DNA of 25,864 bases from positions 1 through 25,864 of the forward strand of contig JALEHY010000027.1 in the NCBI GenBank assembly GCA_022770425.1. Reading direction: 5' to 3'. Under the pieces are notes generated by a model, which worked only from the letters and a program-made list of their open reading frames with translations, did no database searches and was not told where the DNA came from. Source of the DNA: Parvimonas sp. GTDB taxonomy: Bacteria; Bacillota; Clostridia; Tissierellales; Peptoniphilaceae. Below, piece by piece: positions 6,740-14,529 of this stretch. The translations under genes were made by a program, and so were the position numbers. Position 1 is the stretch's first letter, and each line of letters begins with the position of its first letter.

Positions 6740-8140
6740 ATGATTGAAAATAAAAGATATAACAGAGTATTGATTTTTATAAGTTTACTTTTTGTTGTTA
6801 TACTTGGATATATGACTTATTTTCAAGTTTTTAAAGCGGATGCCTTGAAAAATGATGAAAATAATAAAAGAAATTGGGTCGATGACAATGCCTTAAAGAG
6901 AGGAAACATTTTAGACAGAGACGGAAATATTTTGGCTGAAACCGTAACAGGAGAAAACGGAGAAAAATACAGAAGTTTTCCGTACGGAAATGCGTATGCT
7001 CATATAGTTGGATACAACAGTAAAAAGTACGGAAAAACCGGTCTTGAAAAAAAATACAATGCAACTCTTGTAAATAAACAAGACAGAACTCCGATAAACG
7101 AGTTGAAAAAAATAGTTATAAATCCTAAGGAAGGAAACAGCATTAAACTTACAACAAACAGTGAATTACAACAATATGCACTTTCGTTGTTGGAAGGTCA
7201 TAAAGGCTCAATGATTCTTATGAATCCACAAACAGGGGAAATTTTAACTATGGCTGACAGACCTACATTTGATCCGAACACTATCGAAAAAGAATGGTCA
7301 AATATAATTTCTGACGAAAAGAATGCACCACTGCTCGCAAGAAGTGTGTCGGGATTGTTCCCTCCGGGATCTGTATATAAATTAGTTACCGGTACGGCAA
7401 TTTCCGAAAAACTGAAAGGAAAAGATCTGAAGTATGTAGATAAAGGTTATGTGAGAATAGAAAATTACACTATAAATAACTATGCAAAAGCTGCAAATGG
7501 AACGATAGATTTAAGAGAAGCAATACAGTATTCATCAAATACATATTTTGCGGAAAAAATTCAGCAAGCCGGTCTTGATGCGATGATTGAAACAAATAAA
7601 AAATTTATGTTCGGAGAAGAAATTCCTTTTGACTTAACAGTTGCAAAATCACCCCTCGCTTTTGAAAGTTCAACTTCAGCACTTGACCTTGCAGTTGGAG
7701 CGTTTGGACAAGGAAAAGTTTTAGTAACACCTCTTCAAGTGGCGTTATTCACAAGTGCGATAGCAAATAAGGGAAATATGATGAAACCCTATATAGTTAG
7801 CGAAGTTTTAGATCCTAACGGAAAGATTTTAGAAAAACACACTCCGTCTATTTTGTCGAAAGTTACAGATGAAAAAACTGCCGACATTATGAAAGACTAT
7901 TTAAAAACTTCCGGAGATTTTAACTTTCAAGGCTTTATTCGTGGAAAATCTGTTGCAGGAAAAACAGGAACCGCTGAGATTACAAAAGACAGATTGCATA
8001 CTTGGGTAACTGTATTTTATCCGGTAGAAAATCCTACACTTGTATGTACGGTTTTACTTGAAGAAGAAAATAAATTAGGACTTGAGGCAATTCCTTTTGC
8101 ACAAAAACTCGTAAACAAAGCAATACAGCTTGGATACTAA
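6740..8140 (+). CDS. Class B penicillin-binding protein, peptidoglycan D,D-transpeptidase
   Basis: This 466-residue protein has a single N-terminal membrane anchor (about residues 9-27), a short pedestal region (RGNILDRDGNILAET, TGLEKKYN) and a C-terminal transpeptidase domain that cross-links peptidoglycan outside the membrane. The active-site motifs are SVYK (nucleophile Ser211, Lys214), SSN (265-267) and KTGT (408-411). The length and short pedestal resemble the PbpA/PBP2-like proteins paired with SEDS genes in Actinobacteria and Clostridia rather than long PBP2x types. GGAGG at 6730-6734, within the end of the SEDS gene, supports the ATG at 6740. It ends the FHA-SEDS-PBP operon just before a terminator. 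The SEDS protein next door is its expected enzymatic partner. Confidence 0.95.
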   Translation: MIENKRYNRVLIFISLLFVVILGYMTYFQVFKADALKNDENNKRNWVDDNALKRGNILDRDGNILAETVTGENGEKYRSFPYGNAYAHIVGYNSKKYGKTGLEKKYNATLVNKQDRTPINELKKIVINPKEGNSIKLTTNSELQQYALSLLEGHKGSMILMNPQTGEILTMADRPTFDPNTIEKEWSNIISDEKNAPLLARSVSGLFPPGSVYKLVTGTAISEKLKGKDLKYVDKGYVRIENYTINNYAKAANGTIDLREAIQYSSNTYFAEKIQQAGLDAMIETNKKFMFGEEIPFDLTVAKSPLAFESSTSALDLAVGAFGQGKVLVTPLQVALFTSAIANKGNMMKPYIVSEVLDPNGKILEKHTPSILSKVTDEKTADIMKDYLKTSGDFNFQGFIRGKSVAGKTGTAEITKDRLHTWVTVFYPVENPTLVCTVLLEEENKLGLEAIPFAQKLVNKAIQLGY

Positions 8141-8170
8141 GAAAGGTTAAATTTTTAACCTTTCTTTTTT
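8139..8170 (+). terminator. Terminator of the FHA-SEDS-PBP operon
   Basis: GAAAGGTTAA (8141-8150) pairs perfectly with TTAACCTTTC (8155-8164) around a four-base loop, followed by six T. Confidence 0.92.
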
Positions 8171-8313
8171 GTTTTTAATAAAATAATCGGTTTATAAGTT
8201 TAAATTTGTATTTTAGTGTTGATTTTTTAAAAATTTAAGTATTATCTTTACCAAGTCTTGATTAATATGTGATAAATTATTTGTACAGTAATAATACTCG
8301 GAGGTGATATATT

Positions 8314-8334
8314 ATGATTTTCTATCCGCCATAA
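8314..8334 (+). CDS. Six-codon leader ORF, MIFYPP
   Basis: GGAGGTGAT (8300-8308) is an almost perfect match to the anti-Shine-Dalgarno and is placed six bases before an ATG that opens a six-codon frame ending Pro-Pro-stop. The following gene has its own ribosome binding site at 8361. A ribosome binding site this good in front of such a tiny frame suggests a regulatory leader peptide; Pro-Pro-stop is a known slow context for ribosomes. The alternative is a longer reading of the next gene from the GTG at 8304, but that GTG is itself part of the ribosome binding site. Confidence 0.45.
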   Translation: MIFYPP

Positions 8335-8372
8335 ATAATATTTATATTCTGATAAAGCATAAGGAGAAAAAT

Positions 8373-8813
8373 ATGATATTTGAAAAATTCGATAATGTGA
8401 AACTTGAAAAATTGATTGTCGATAATGGAATAATTCCTAATAAAAATTACTTATTGGCAACTAAAAACAGAAATTTTATCGAAGGTGTATTTAAACTTTT
8501 TATTAATAATATCTACAATTCGATAGACGCTTCATTGCAATATTTATTGATATTCGATTATGATTCAATATACATAACTAAAATATCAACGGGGTTGTTG
8601 GAGTCTGTCGATGAAATGGAATTTACATTTCGAAAGTTTAATCACGATGAAATTGAGAGCTTTAATGTTACGACAGAAATTTCAAAACATATAATTTCGT
8701 GGTGTTTCTTAGGGAAACAATATGCCTTTGAAATTGATAAACTTCAAGGAGTTTACAGTTTTGTTACTGATAATTTTAATTATCTTACAGAGCAAAATTT
8801 TAATTTTAAATGA
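8373..8813 (+). CDS. Hypothetical cytosolic protein
   Basis: I do not recognise this 146-residue protein. It has no signal peptide and no membrane helix. The composition is mixed alpha/beta, with a central beta-like LQYLLIFDYDSIYITKIS and aromatic-rich stretches (KHIISWCFLGKQYAFEI). The ATG at 8373 is preceded by AAGGAG (8361-8366), at ideal spacing; an in-frame GTG at 8304 would add 23 residues but overlaps a ribosome binding site that serves the small leader frame at 8314. The next gene follows after 44 bp in the same direction with its own strong ribosome binding site, so the two may form a unit. The pairing with a secreted, bacteriocin-like protein raises the possibility of an immunity or accessory role, but this is only context. 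Confidence 0.75.
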   Translation: MIFEKFDNVKLEKLIVDNGIIPNKNYLLATKNRNFIEGVFKLFINNIYNSIDASLQYLLIFDYDSIYITKISTGLLESVDEMEFTFRKFNHDEIESFNVTTEISKHIISWCFLGKQYAFEIDKLQGVYSFVTDNFNYLTEQNFNFK

Positions 8814-8857
8814 TTTAACAATTAATATTTTTTACGGTATTTGGGGGAGAGTAGATT

Positions 8858-9394
8858 ATGAAAAAAATTTTTGCTATATTATTGGCTGTATGTTTATCCT
8901 TTGGTGCGGTGGATAGCGCTTATAATTCGAATGCACAATCAAAAAGTCATTCACAAGAGATTGACGATTTGAAATTAAAATTGGAAAAAGAAATAAAATT
9001 TTTATTTGAAGATGCTACAAAATTTGAAAACGGAGAATTGAAAGTAAATAAACAATTAATGATTGAAAAGTACGGGTTGGAAAAAGCACCGTATATTGCA
9101 TTAGGTATCGAAAGAATTTACAAAGAAAAAGATTTGGCAAAAAATTTAAAAGCAGAGTTACAAAATAGAGATTTTATATCTTGTATGGAAAAAGAATTGA
9201 TAGGGATGATTCCTGGAATGGAGTTGATTGATATAATGTCCGGAGATTTAAGGACTTACATTGAAGGAAAAATGTGGGGAAAAGCAGCGGAATATATCGC
9301 AAAAAAACTTATTAAGTTCGGAATTAAGTCAAATGTGGCAGGCATTGTAGCACAACTTGGAATATCTGCGGGTAAATGCATAATTTGGGGGTAG
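8858..9394 (+). CDS. Secreted protein with bacteriocin-like C-terminus
   Basis: This 178-residue protein begins with a clear Sec-type signal sequence (MKKIFAILLAVCLSFGAVDSA, cleavage likely after the Ala-rich end around residues 21-26). A charged helical middle follows (about 30-120). The last 45 residues are hydrophobic and amphipathic, rich in Gly/Ala/Lys/Ile: GKMWGKAAEYIAKKLIKFG, then VAGIVAQLGISAGKCIIWG. This tail resembles small pore-forming bacteriocins and the C-termini of Firmicutes secreted proteins annotated that way, but I cannot name a family. Two Cys are present outside the signal (in SCMEK and GKCIIW), perhaps as a disulfide. GGGGGAGAG upstream supports the ATG at 8858. A terminator closes the unit. 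Confidence 0.8.
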   Translation: MKKIFAILLAVCLSFGAVDSAYNSNAQSKSHSQEIDDLKLKLEKEIKFLFEDATKFENGELKVNKQLMIEKYGLEKAPYIALGIERIYKEKDLAKNLKAELQNRDFISCMEKELIGMIPGMELIDIMSGDLRTYIEGKMWGKAAEYIAKKLIKFGIKSNVAGIVAQLGISAGKCIIWG

Positions 9395-9417
9395 TTTCTG
9401 ATTATCCGTAAGTGTAG

Positions 9418-9457
9418 TAAAGTGAGTTAATATGAGCAAAACTCACTTTATTTTTTG
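9418..9457 (+). terminator. Terminator after the secreted-protein gene
   Basis: TAAAGTGAGTT (9418-9428) pairs perfectly with AACTCACTTTA (9440-9450), followed by six T. Confidence 0.93.
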
Positions 9458-9465
9458 TTAATGTA

Positions 9466-9474
9466 TGTTATAAT
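9466..9474 (+). promoter_or_regulatory. Extended -10 promoter of the two-component operon
   Basis: TGTTATAAT is an extended -10 immediately after the preceding terminator. The -35 region at the expected distance is poor. A second TATAAT at 9489-9494 is an alternative. Predicted starts leave a short leader before 9521. Confidence 0.6.
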
Positions 9475-9520
9475 AAAATTTGATATCATATAATAATGTT
9501 ATAAATTTGAGGTATGAATT

Positions 9521-10180
9521 ATGAAAATTTTAATAATAGAAGATGATGAAAATCTTTTAGATTCGCTGGTTGATTTGTTTACGAAAAATAATTTTAAAGT
9601 GGAATCTTTTACAAATCTTGATGAAATAGATGATTATGCTGTGTTAAATAAGTTTGATTTGATAATTTTAGATTTAATGCTTGGTGATTATAACGGATTT
9701 GAGTTTTTAAGGTGTATTAGAAAAGATATTCTTGCCCCGATTATAATTTTGACTGCTAAAGACAGTAAAAGTGATATTTTAACGGGATTTAAGTTAGGAG
9801 CGGATGATTATATTACAAAACCTTTCGACAATGATATATTGATTGCGAGGATAAAATGTCATTTAAAAATCGGTGACGATGATATAGTATATTACAAAGA
9901 TACGAAATTTAATATGAATACAGGAGTTATATCTTTTAAAAATACAAAAATTCATTTAACATACTCTGAGCTTGAAATTTTAAGATTTATGTTAAATAAA
10001 AAAGGAAGTTTTATATCTAAATCACAATTTATGGATTCATCATATCTTATAAATGAAAACAGTAGTGAAAGAACCGTAATTTCACATATATACAATATAA
10101 GAAAGAAAATACAAGACATTAAGGGAGATGATCCTATAGAAAATAAGTGGGGTGTAGGGTACAGATGGAAAGAACAATAA
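9521..10180 (+). CDS. Two-component response regulator, OmpR/PhoB family
   Basis: The 219-residue protein has an N-terminal receiver domain (residues 1-115) with the acidic pair in IIEDDE, phospho-acceptor Asp51 in LIILDLMLGDYNG, Thr in ILTAKDS and Lys in DDYITKPFD, followed by an OmpR-type winged helix (about 125-219: LTYSELEILRFMLNKKG, SERTVISHIYNIRKKI, GVGYRWK). It would bind DNA after phosphorylation by the kinase encoded next. The ribosome binding site is only GAGG (9509-9512), but the ATG at 9521 gives the canonical N-terminus MKILIIEDDE. The stop overlaps the kinase gene by 16 bp. The target is unknown; with a short-loop kinase the system may respond to envelope stress or antimicrobial peptides. 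Confidence 0.95.
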   Translation: MKILIIEDDENLLDSLVDLFTKNNFKVESFTNLDEIDDYAVLNKFDLIILDLMLGDYNGFEFLRCIRKDILAPIIILTAKDSKSDILTGFKLGADDYITKPFDNDILIARIKCHLKIGDDDIVYYKDTKFNMNTGVISFKNTKIHLTYSELEILRFMLNKKGSFISKSQFMDSSYLINENSSERTVISHIYNIRKKIQDIKGDDPIENKWGVGYRWKEQ

Positions 10181-11199
10181 AAAATATTATATTGGATATA
10201 GTTTTTAGATTTGTATGTGCAGTGTTCGGAATTTTGTTTGTAATGTATTTTGCATTGGAATTTCTTGAAAAATATAAGATAATAAAATTTGATTACGGAG
10301 TATTAAACAGTAAAATAAATGTTTTTGTGGGTCTTAGTTTATTGGTTATTTTTTACTGTTCATACTTATGTTATCTTCAAATGGATAAAAAAATAAGTAG
10401 TGACCTTAGAAATATTTTAAATATGATTGCAGAAAATAAATTTGAAAAAACTTTTAATACAAAAGAGTTTATTATGTTAAAAAGAGCTTTTAAATCTAAG
10501 AATGAACAATTGGAAGAAAAAGACAAATTGTTGAAAAACAGTTTAAATTTTATAAGTCATGATATGAAAACTCCGCTTACCGTTATAAACACAAACGTTA
10601 ATTTGATTTTAAGTGAGTTTGACAATACAGATAAGACGAATTTATCAAGGCTTTTAAAAATACAAAATCAGTGTGATAATATTTCCGATTATATAACTAC
10701 TTTAATAGATGTGGTAAATAACTTTTCTAAAAATTCTTGCCAAGAAGAAATTTCAGTCAAGGAATTAATTCCTTATATTGAAAATGACGTTAAACTTTAC
10801 AGTGATTTGTTAGAAGAAAAGATAGACTTTTCGGTGTATTGCATAAATTTTAGAAAAACTTTAAAAGTTGATTTAAAGAAATTAAGAAAATCATTAACAC
10901 ATTTGTTAAATAATGCTTATGAACATAAAAATTACACTATATCGGTAAATGTAAAAGTCACTGATAAAGATTTTTCAATTTCTGTAATTGATGACGGACT
11001 TGGCTTTAGTGAAAATGCATTAGAAAATGCTAAAAATATTTTTTATACAGACAACATAGGGAGAACTTCCGGTAAGGGATATGGCTTAGGACTTTATTAT
11101 GTCGAGTCCTTTGTTAATAATATTGACGGTAAACTGATATTAAAAAACAGTGTCAGAGGAGGCGCTGTTCAAACTATGTCTATACCTATTAAGGAGTGA
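10165..11199 (+). CDS. Membrane sensor histidine kinase
   Basis: This 344-residue kinase has two N-terminal transmembrane helices (about 12-33 and 50-70) separated by only about 16-20 residues, so it lacks a real extracellular sensor domain, as in intramembrane-sensing kinases. A linker (72-120) leads to the dimerisation helix with the H-box FISHDMKTPLTVI, phospho-acceptor His132, then a HATPase domain with the N-box LTHLLNNAYEHKN, G1 IDDGLGFSE and G2 GKGYGLGLYYVESF. I start at the ATG at 10165; an in-frame GTG at 10147 would increase overlap with the regulator gene. Both have poor ribosome binding sites, so translation is probably coupled to the upstream gene. It ends five bases before a tiny membrane-protein gene. 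Confidence 0.93.
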   Translation: MERTIKNIILDIVFRFVCAVFGILFVMYFALEFLEKYKIIKFDYGVLNSKINVFVGLSLLVIFYCSYLCYLQMDKKISSDLRNILNMIAENKFEKTFNTKEFIMLKRAFKSKNEQLEEKDKLLKNSLNFISHDMKTPLTVINTNVNLILSEFDNTDKTNLSRLLKIQNQCDNISDYITTLIDVVNNFSKNSCQEEISVKELIPYIENDVKLYSDLLEEKIDFSVYCINFRKTLKVDLKKLRKSLTHLLNNAYEHKNYTISVNVKVTDKDFSISVIDDGLGFSENALENAKNIFYTDNIGRTSGKGYGLGLYYVESFVNNIDGKLILKNSVRGGAVQTMSIPIKE

Positions 11200-11203
11200 T
11201 GAT

Positions 11204-11452
11204 ATGCTTGATTTTTTTATTATAATTACACTTATTTTTTCTTTTTTATTTGATTTTATCAAAATAAATAGCAATAAAGCAAAATTATTTAATTTGTTTT
11301 TTAAGTCTTTTACTGTATTAATTGTTTCAAAATTTATACTAAAGGGAATAAGCATTTGTATAATAATTATGGCCGGAAGTTATTTTATGTTGGTAATGGC
11401 TTATATTGCAGATAAAATTTATGATTATGACTTTTCTGATAAAATCGAGTAG
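11204..11452 (+). CDS. Small membrane protein co-transcribed with the two-component system
   Basis: This 82-residue protein is mostly hydrophobic, with two or three membrane segments (about residues 3-18, 33-45 and 47-69) and a short acidic C-terminus (DYDFSDKIE). AAGGAG at 11191-11196, inside the end of the kinase gene, supports the ATG at 11204. The tight spacing to the kinase suggests a functional link, for example a small membrane modulator of the kinase or a target of the system. I recognise no family. A terminator follows at 11503. Confidence 0.75.
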   Translation: MLDFFIIITLIFSFLFDFIKINSNKAKLFNLFFKSFTVLIVSKFILKGISICIIIMAGSYFMLVMAYIADKIYDYDFSDKIE

Positions 11453-11502
11453 ATAAAAACATAGTTTTGTTTAAAAAATATGAAGAATGGATATTTTACA
11501 AC

Positions 11503-11535
11503 AAAAAATTCAGCAATTAATTGCTGAATTTTTTT
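11503..11535. terminator. Bidirectional terminator
   Basis: A nearly loop-free palindrome centred at 11517/11518 (AAATTCAGCAATT then AATTGCTGAATTT) is flanked by A on the left and T on the right, so it can terminate both the two-component operon (+) and the convergent DUF1858 gene (-). Confidence 0.9.
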
Positions 11536-11557
11536 ATAAGAGTTTTTAAAGTCTAAA

Positions 11558-11755
11558 TTATAATGAAGTATTTTCGTTTAACACTTCAAGCAGTAAATCT
11601 AAGTTTAAACCATGAACCATAGTGGCTTCTTCAAGAGTTTCCATTTGACTTGCAGGACAACCGACACAAGAAAGTCCGAAGTTAAATAAAATTTCTACTG
11701 CATCCGGATGAACTTGAATAATATCTCCAATTAACATATCTTTAGTTATTTTCAT
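11558..11755 (-). CDS. DUF1858 redox-disulfide domain protein
   Basis: This 65-residue protein consists only of a DUF1858 domain, described as a hybrid-cluster-protein-associated redox disulfide domain. The signature is visible: IGDIIQVHPDAVEILFNFGLSCVGCP with the CxxC pair Cys30 and Cys33, then TLEEATMVHGL. Free-standing versions are common in anaerobic Firmicutes and are thought to have a redox or cluster-related role; the exact function is not known. I choose the ATG at 11755 because AGGAGG (11765-11770 on the opposite strand) is nine bases away; a TTG at 11764 would directly abut it. It is divergent from nrdA with a shared 240-bp intergenic region, and convergent with the two-component operon. 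Confidence 0.9.
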   Translation of the reverse strand: MKITKDMLIGDIIQVHPDAVEILFNFGLSCVGCPASQMETLEEATMVHGLNLDLLLEVLNENTSL

Positions 11756-11786
11756 AAATACCAACCTCCTAAAACATTATATCAAT

Positions 11787-11815
11787 ATAATACAAGTAAA
11801 TCGAAAAAAAATCAA
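11787..11815 (-). promoter_or_regulatory. Promoter of the DUF1858 gene
   Basis: Read on the minus strand, TTGATT (11815-11810) and TATTAT (11792-11787) are separated by 17 bp, with a predicted start near 11780, just before the ribosome binding site. Confidence 0.6.
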
Positions 11816-11889
11816 GAGCAGAAATAAATTTGTAAAATATTTCTAAAATTTAAACTATTTATGGGAAAAATTTTTTAAAGGTTTAACAA

Positions 11890-11950
11890 TTGCTTGAAAA
11901 CAAAACAATAATTACTATATATTGATTTTTAATTTTTTTTAACACTATAT
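11890..11950 (+). promoter_or_regulatory. Promoter region of nrdAB
   Basis: TTGCTT (11890-11895) and TACTAT (11913-11918) are 17 bp apart. A second overlapping candidate is TTGATT (11922-11927) with CTATAT (11945-11950), also 17 bp. In both cases the -10 hexamer falls in one of the NrdR-box-like sequences, which suits repression. Confidence 0.6.
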
Positions 11951-11957
11951 GTATTAT
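11912..11957. promoter_or_regulatory. Pair of NrdR-box-like operators
   Basis: The known NrdR box is about acaCwATATaTwGtgt. The upstream site at 11912-11927 has a perfect core, CTATATATTG (11915-11924). The second at 11942-11957, ACACTATATGTATTAT, matches the left half exactly and the right half less well. Core starts are 30 bp apart, close to three helical turns, as in paired NrdR boxes of known nrd promoters. NrdR is the ATP/dATP-sensing repressor of ribonucleotide reductase genes; its gene is not in this window. Confidence 0.7.
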
Positions 11958-11994
11958 ATATTTTGTTGGGTATAAATCCTTAGAGGTGATTTTA

Positions 11995-14520
11995 TTGAAA
12001 ATAATTAAAAGGGATTTATCATTTGCAGACTTTGATGTTTCTAAAATTGAAAATGCGATTTACAAGGCTTTTGTAAGTGTCGGAGATGAGGACAAAAAGA
12101 AACTTGCTAAAGATATTTCAAACGAAGTTTATAATGATATTTTGACAGAGCGAGGAAATGATGTAGAAGTAAGTGTTGAAGATGTTCAAGATTATGTTGA
12201 AAAGGCACTTACACGTAATAATCATTATGAAACTCTTAAAAGTTATATTTTATATAGAGAAAAAAGAAATTCTTTAAGAAAGGAATTAAATTCATTTAGA
12301 GATTTTATTGAAGACGAAAAACTTATAGATGTTTTTTCTAAAATTCAAAATGATTTTAAACAAGAGGGATATGAACTTGACAGGCTTTACAGAAAATTTT
12401 TGTCTTTTGTTAAATTGAATTCTTCTCTTAAAGAGAAGGTTGAGCTTTTGATTAAAGCATCTTCTGAATTAACATCGAAGGAGAATCCGAAGTGGGAGTA
12501 TATTTCTGCGAGAATTTATGCTTATAAGATTCATACTGATATAGAGGAATATGAGAAAGAGTTACACATAACAGATTTTAAATCAAAAATAAAAGTCTTA
12601 ACAAAACTTAATCTTTACGGCTCATACATTTTAGAAAATTATACCGATGACGAAATTGACGAATTGGAAAGTTATTTAGACAATTCAAGAGATGAACTTT
12701 TTACTTATTCATCGCTTGATTTGGTTTATAAAAGATATCTAATTTGCGATGTTCATAAAAGAGTTATTGAAACGATGCAACAGATGTTTATGGGAATTGC
12801 AATGCATCTTGCCATTCCTGAAAAAAATAGGGTTTTATTTGCTAAAAAAGTTTATGATGTGCTTAGCAATTTGAAAGCTACTGTTGCAACTCCTACTATG
12901 TCTAATGCAAGAAAGCCGTTTCACCAGTTATCTTCTTGCTTTATAGATACTGTACCCGATACTTTAAAAGGAATTTACAGGAGCATAGATAATTTTGCAC
13001 AAGTTTCAAAACACGGCGGAGGAATGGGACTTTATTTTGGAAAGGTAAGAGCGAGCGGTTCTGATATTCGTGGATTTAAAGGCGTTGCAGGAGGCGTCAT
13101 AAGATGGATAAAACTTGCAAACGACACTGCGGTTGCAGTTGATCAACTTGGAGTCAGACAAGGCTCTTGTGCTGTTTATTTAGATGTTTGGCATAAAGAT
13201 GTTCCTGAGTTTTTAAATTTAAAAACTAACAATGGTGATGATAGGATGAAAGCTCACGATGTCTTTCCCGCAATTTGTTTTCCGAATTTATTTTGGCGTT
13301 TAGCAAAAGAAAATATTAATTCTAATTGGTATTTGTTCTGTCCACACGAAGTAAAAGAAATTATGGGTTTTTGTTTAGAAGATTTTTACGGGGATGAATG
13401 GGAAGAAAAATATAAACTTTGCATTAAGGAACCACGTTTGGACAAAAGAATTTTAACTGTAAAAGATTTAGTAAAATTAATTTTGAAAAGTCAGGTAGAA
13501 ACAGGAACTCCTTTTGTTTTCAACAGAGATAATGCAAACAATGCAAATCCTAATTCTCACAGAGGAATGATTTATTCGTCAAATTTATGTACCGAGATAA
13601 TGCAAAATATGAGTGAAATTTCGGACTGCGAAGAAAAAATCATACAGATAAACGGAGATGAGCATATCATAACGGATGTTAAAGCCGGTGATTTTGTAGT
13701 TTGTAATCTTGCAAGTTTGGTTTTAGGAAATATTGATTTAAAAAATGATGAAGAAATGGAATTTGTCGTTTCTACTATGGTTCGTGCTTTAGATAATGTT
13801 ATTGATTTGAATTTTTATCCTACTCCTTTTGCAAAGATCACAAATTCGAAATATCGTGCAATAGGACTTGGAACGAGCGGTTATCATCATGCACTTGTAA
13901 AAAATAAAATTATGTGGCAAACACAAGAGCATTTGAAATTTATGGATGAAGTTTATGAAAAAATAAATTATTTCGCCATAAAAGAAAGTTCAAATATCGC
14001 TAAAGAAAAAGGAAGTTATAAATATTTTGAAGGCTCTGAGTGGGAAAGCGGAAAGTATTTTGAACAGAGAAATTATGTTTCTGACAAGTGGATTAAGTTA
14101 AAAAAAGAAGTTTCTGAAAACGGACTTAGAAACGCATATCTTTTGGCAGTCGCACCGACAGGTTCAACGTCTATAATTGCCGGAACAACTGCCGGAATTG
14201 ACCCTGTAATGATGAGATATTTTCTTGAAGAAAAAAAAGGAGCAATCATTCCGAGAGTTGCACCTGAATTGACTCCCGAAACTTTTTGGCTTTATGAAAA
14301 TGCTCATGAAGTTGATCAAATGTGGTCTATAAAAGCAGCGGGAATAAGACAAAGACATATTGATCAAGGACAAAGTTTAAATTTATATATTACAACTGAG
14401 TACAAGATGAGCCAAATCTTAAATCTTTTAATCTTATCAAGCGAAGTTGGATTAAAGAGTATTTATTATATAAGAAGTAAAAGTCTTGATATTGAAGACT
14501 GTGACAGTTGTTCTGCTTAG
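11995..14520 (+). CDS. nrdA: Class I ribonucleoside-diphosphate reductase, alpha subunit
   Basis: This 841-residue enzyme reduces ribonucleoside diphosphates to deoxyribonucleotides using a radical delivered by NrdB. An N-terminal ATP-cone (about residues 1-90, IIKRDLSFADFDVSKIENAI...) indicates allosteric activity control by ATP/dATP. Active-site residues are visible: Cys315 in SSCF, Asn530/Cys532/Glu534 in NLCTE and Cys570 in VVCNL; the radical-transfer Tyr pair is Tyr824-Tyr825 in IYYIR, the phosphate loop is in APTGSTS, and the C-terminal redox pair is Cys836/Cys839 (CDSC). The start is probably the TTG at 11995, eight bases after GAGG; a GTG at 11986 is part of the ribosome binding site itself. 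nrdB follows after nine bases. Confidence 0.95.
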   Translation: MKIIKRDLSFADFDVSKIENAIYKAFVSVGDEDKKKLAKDISNEVYNDILTERGNDVEVSVEDVQDYVEKALTRNNHYETLKSYILYREKRNSLRKELNSFRDFIEDEKLIDVFSKIQNDFKQEGYELDRLYRKFLSFVKLNSSLKEKVELLIKASSELTSKENPKWEYISARIYAYKIHTDIEEYEKELHITDFKSKIKVLTKLNLYGSYILENYTDDEIDELESYLDNSRDELFTYSSLDLVYKRYLICDVHKRVIETMQQMFMGIAMHLAIPEKNRVLFAKKVYDVLSNLKATVATPTMSNARKPFHQLSSCFIDTVPDTLKGIYRSIDNFAQVSKHGGGMGLYFGKVRASGSDIRGFKGVAGGVIRWIKLANDTAVAVDQLGVRQGSCAVYLDVWHKDVPEFLNLKTNNGDDRMKAHDVFPAICFPNLFWRLAKENINSNWYLFCPHEVKEIMGFCLEDFYGDEWEEKYKLCIKEPRLDKRILTVKDLVKLILKSQVETGTPFVFNRDNANNANPNSHRGMIYSSNLCTEIMQNMSEISDCEEKIIQINGDEHIITDVKAGDFVVCNLASLVLGNIDLKNDEEMEFVVSTMVRALDNVIDLNFYPTPFAKITNSKYRAIGLGTSGYHHALVKNKIMWQTQEHLKFMDEVYEKINYFAIKESSNIAKEKGSYKYFEGSEWESGKYFEQRNYVSDKWIKLKKEVSENGLRNAYLLAVAPTGSTSIIAGTTAGIDPVMMRYFLEEKKGAIIPRVAPELTPETFWLYENAHEVDQMWSIKAAGIRQRHIDQGQSLNLYITTEYKMSQILNLLILSSEVGLKSIYYIRSKSLDIEDCDSCSA

Positions 14521-14529
14521 GAGGTAAAA

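Noticed and set aside
8722..8916. 64-codon frame spanning the gap between 8813 and 8858
   Set aside because: It overlaps two better supported genes in another frame and has no ribosome binding site.
10147..10164. GTG start for the histidine kinase
   Set aside because: It only increases overlap with the response regulator; the ATG six codons later already precedes the first membrane helix.
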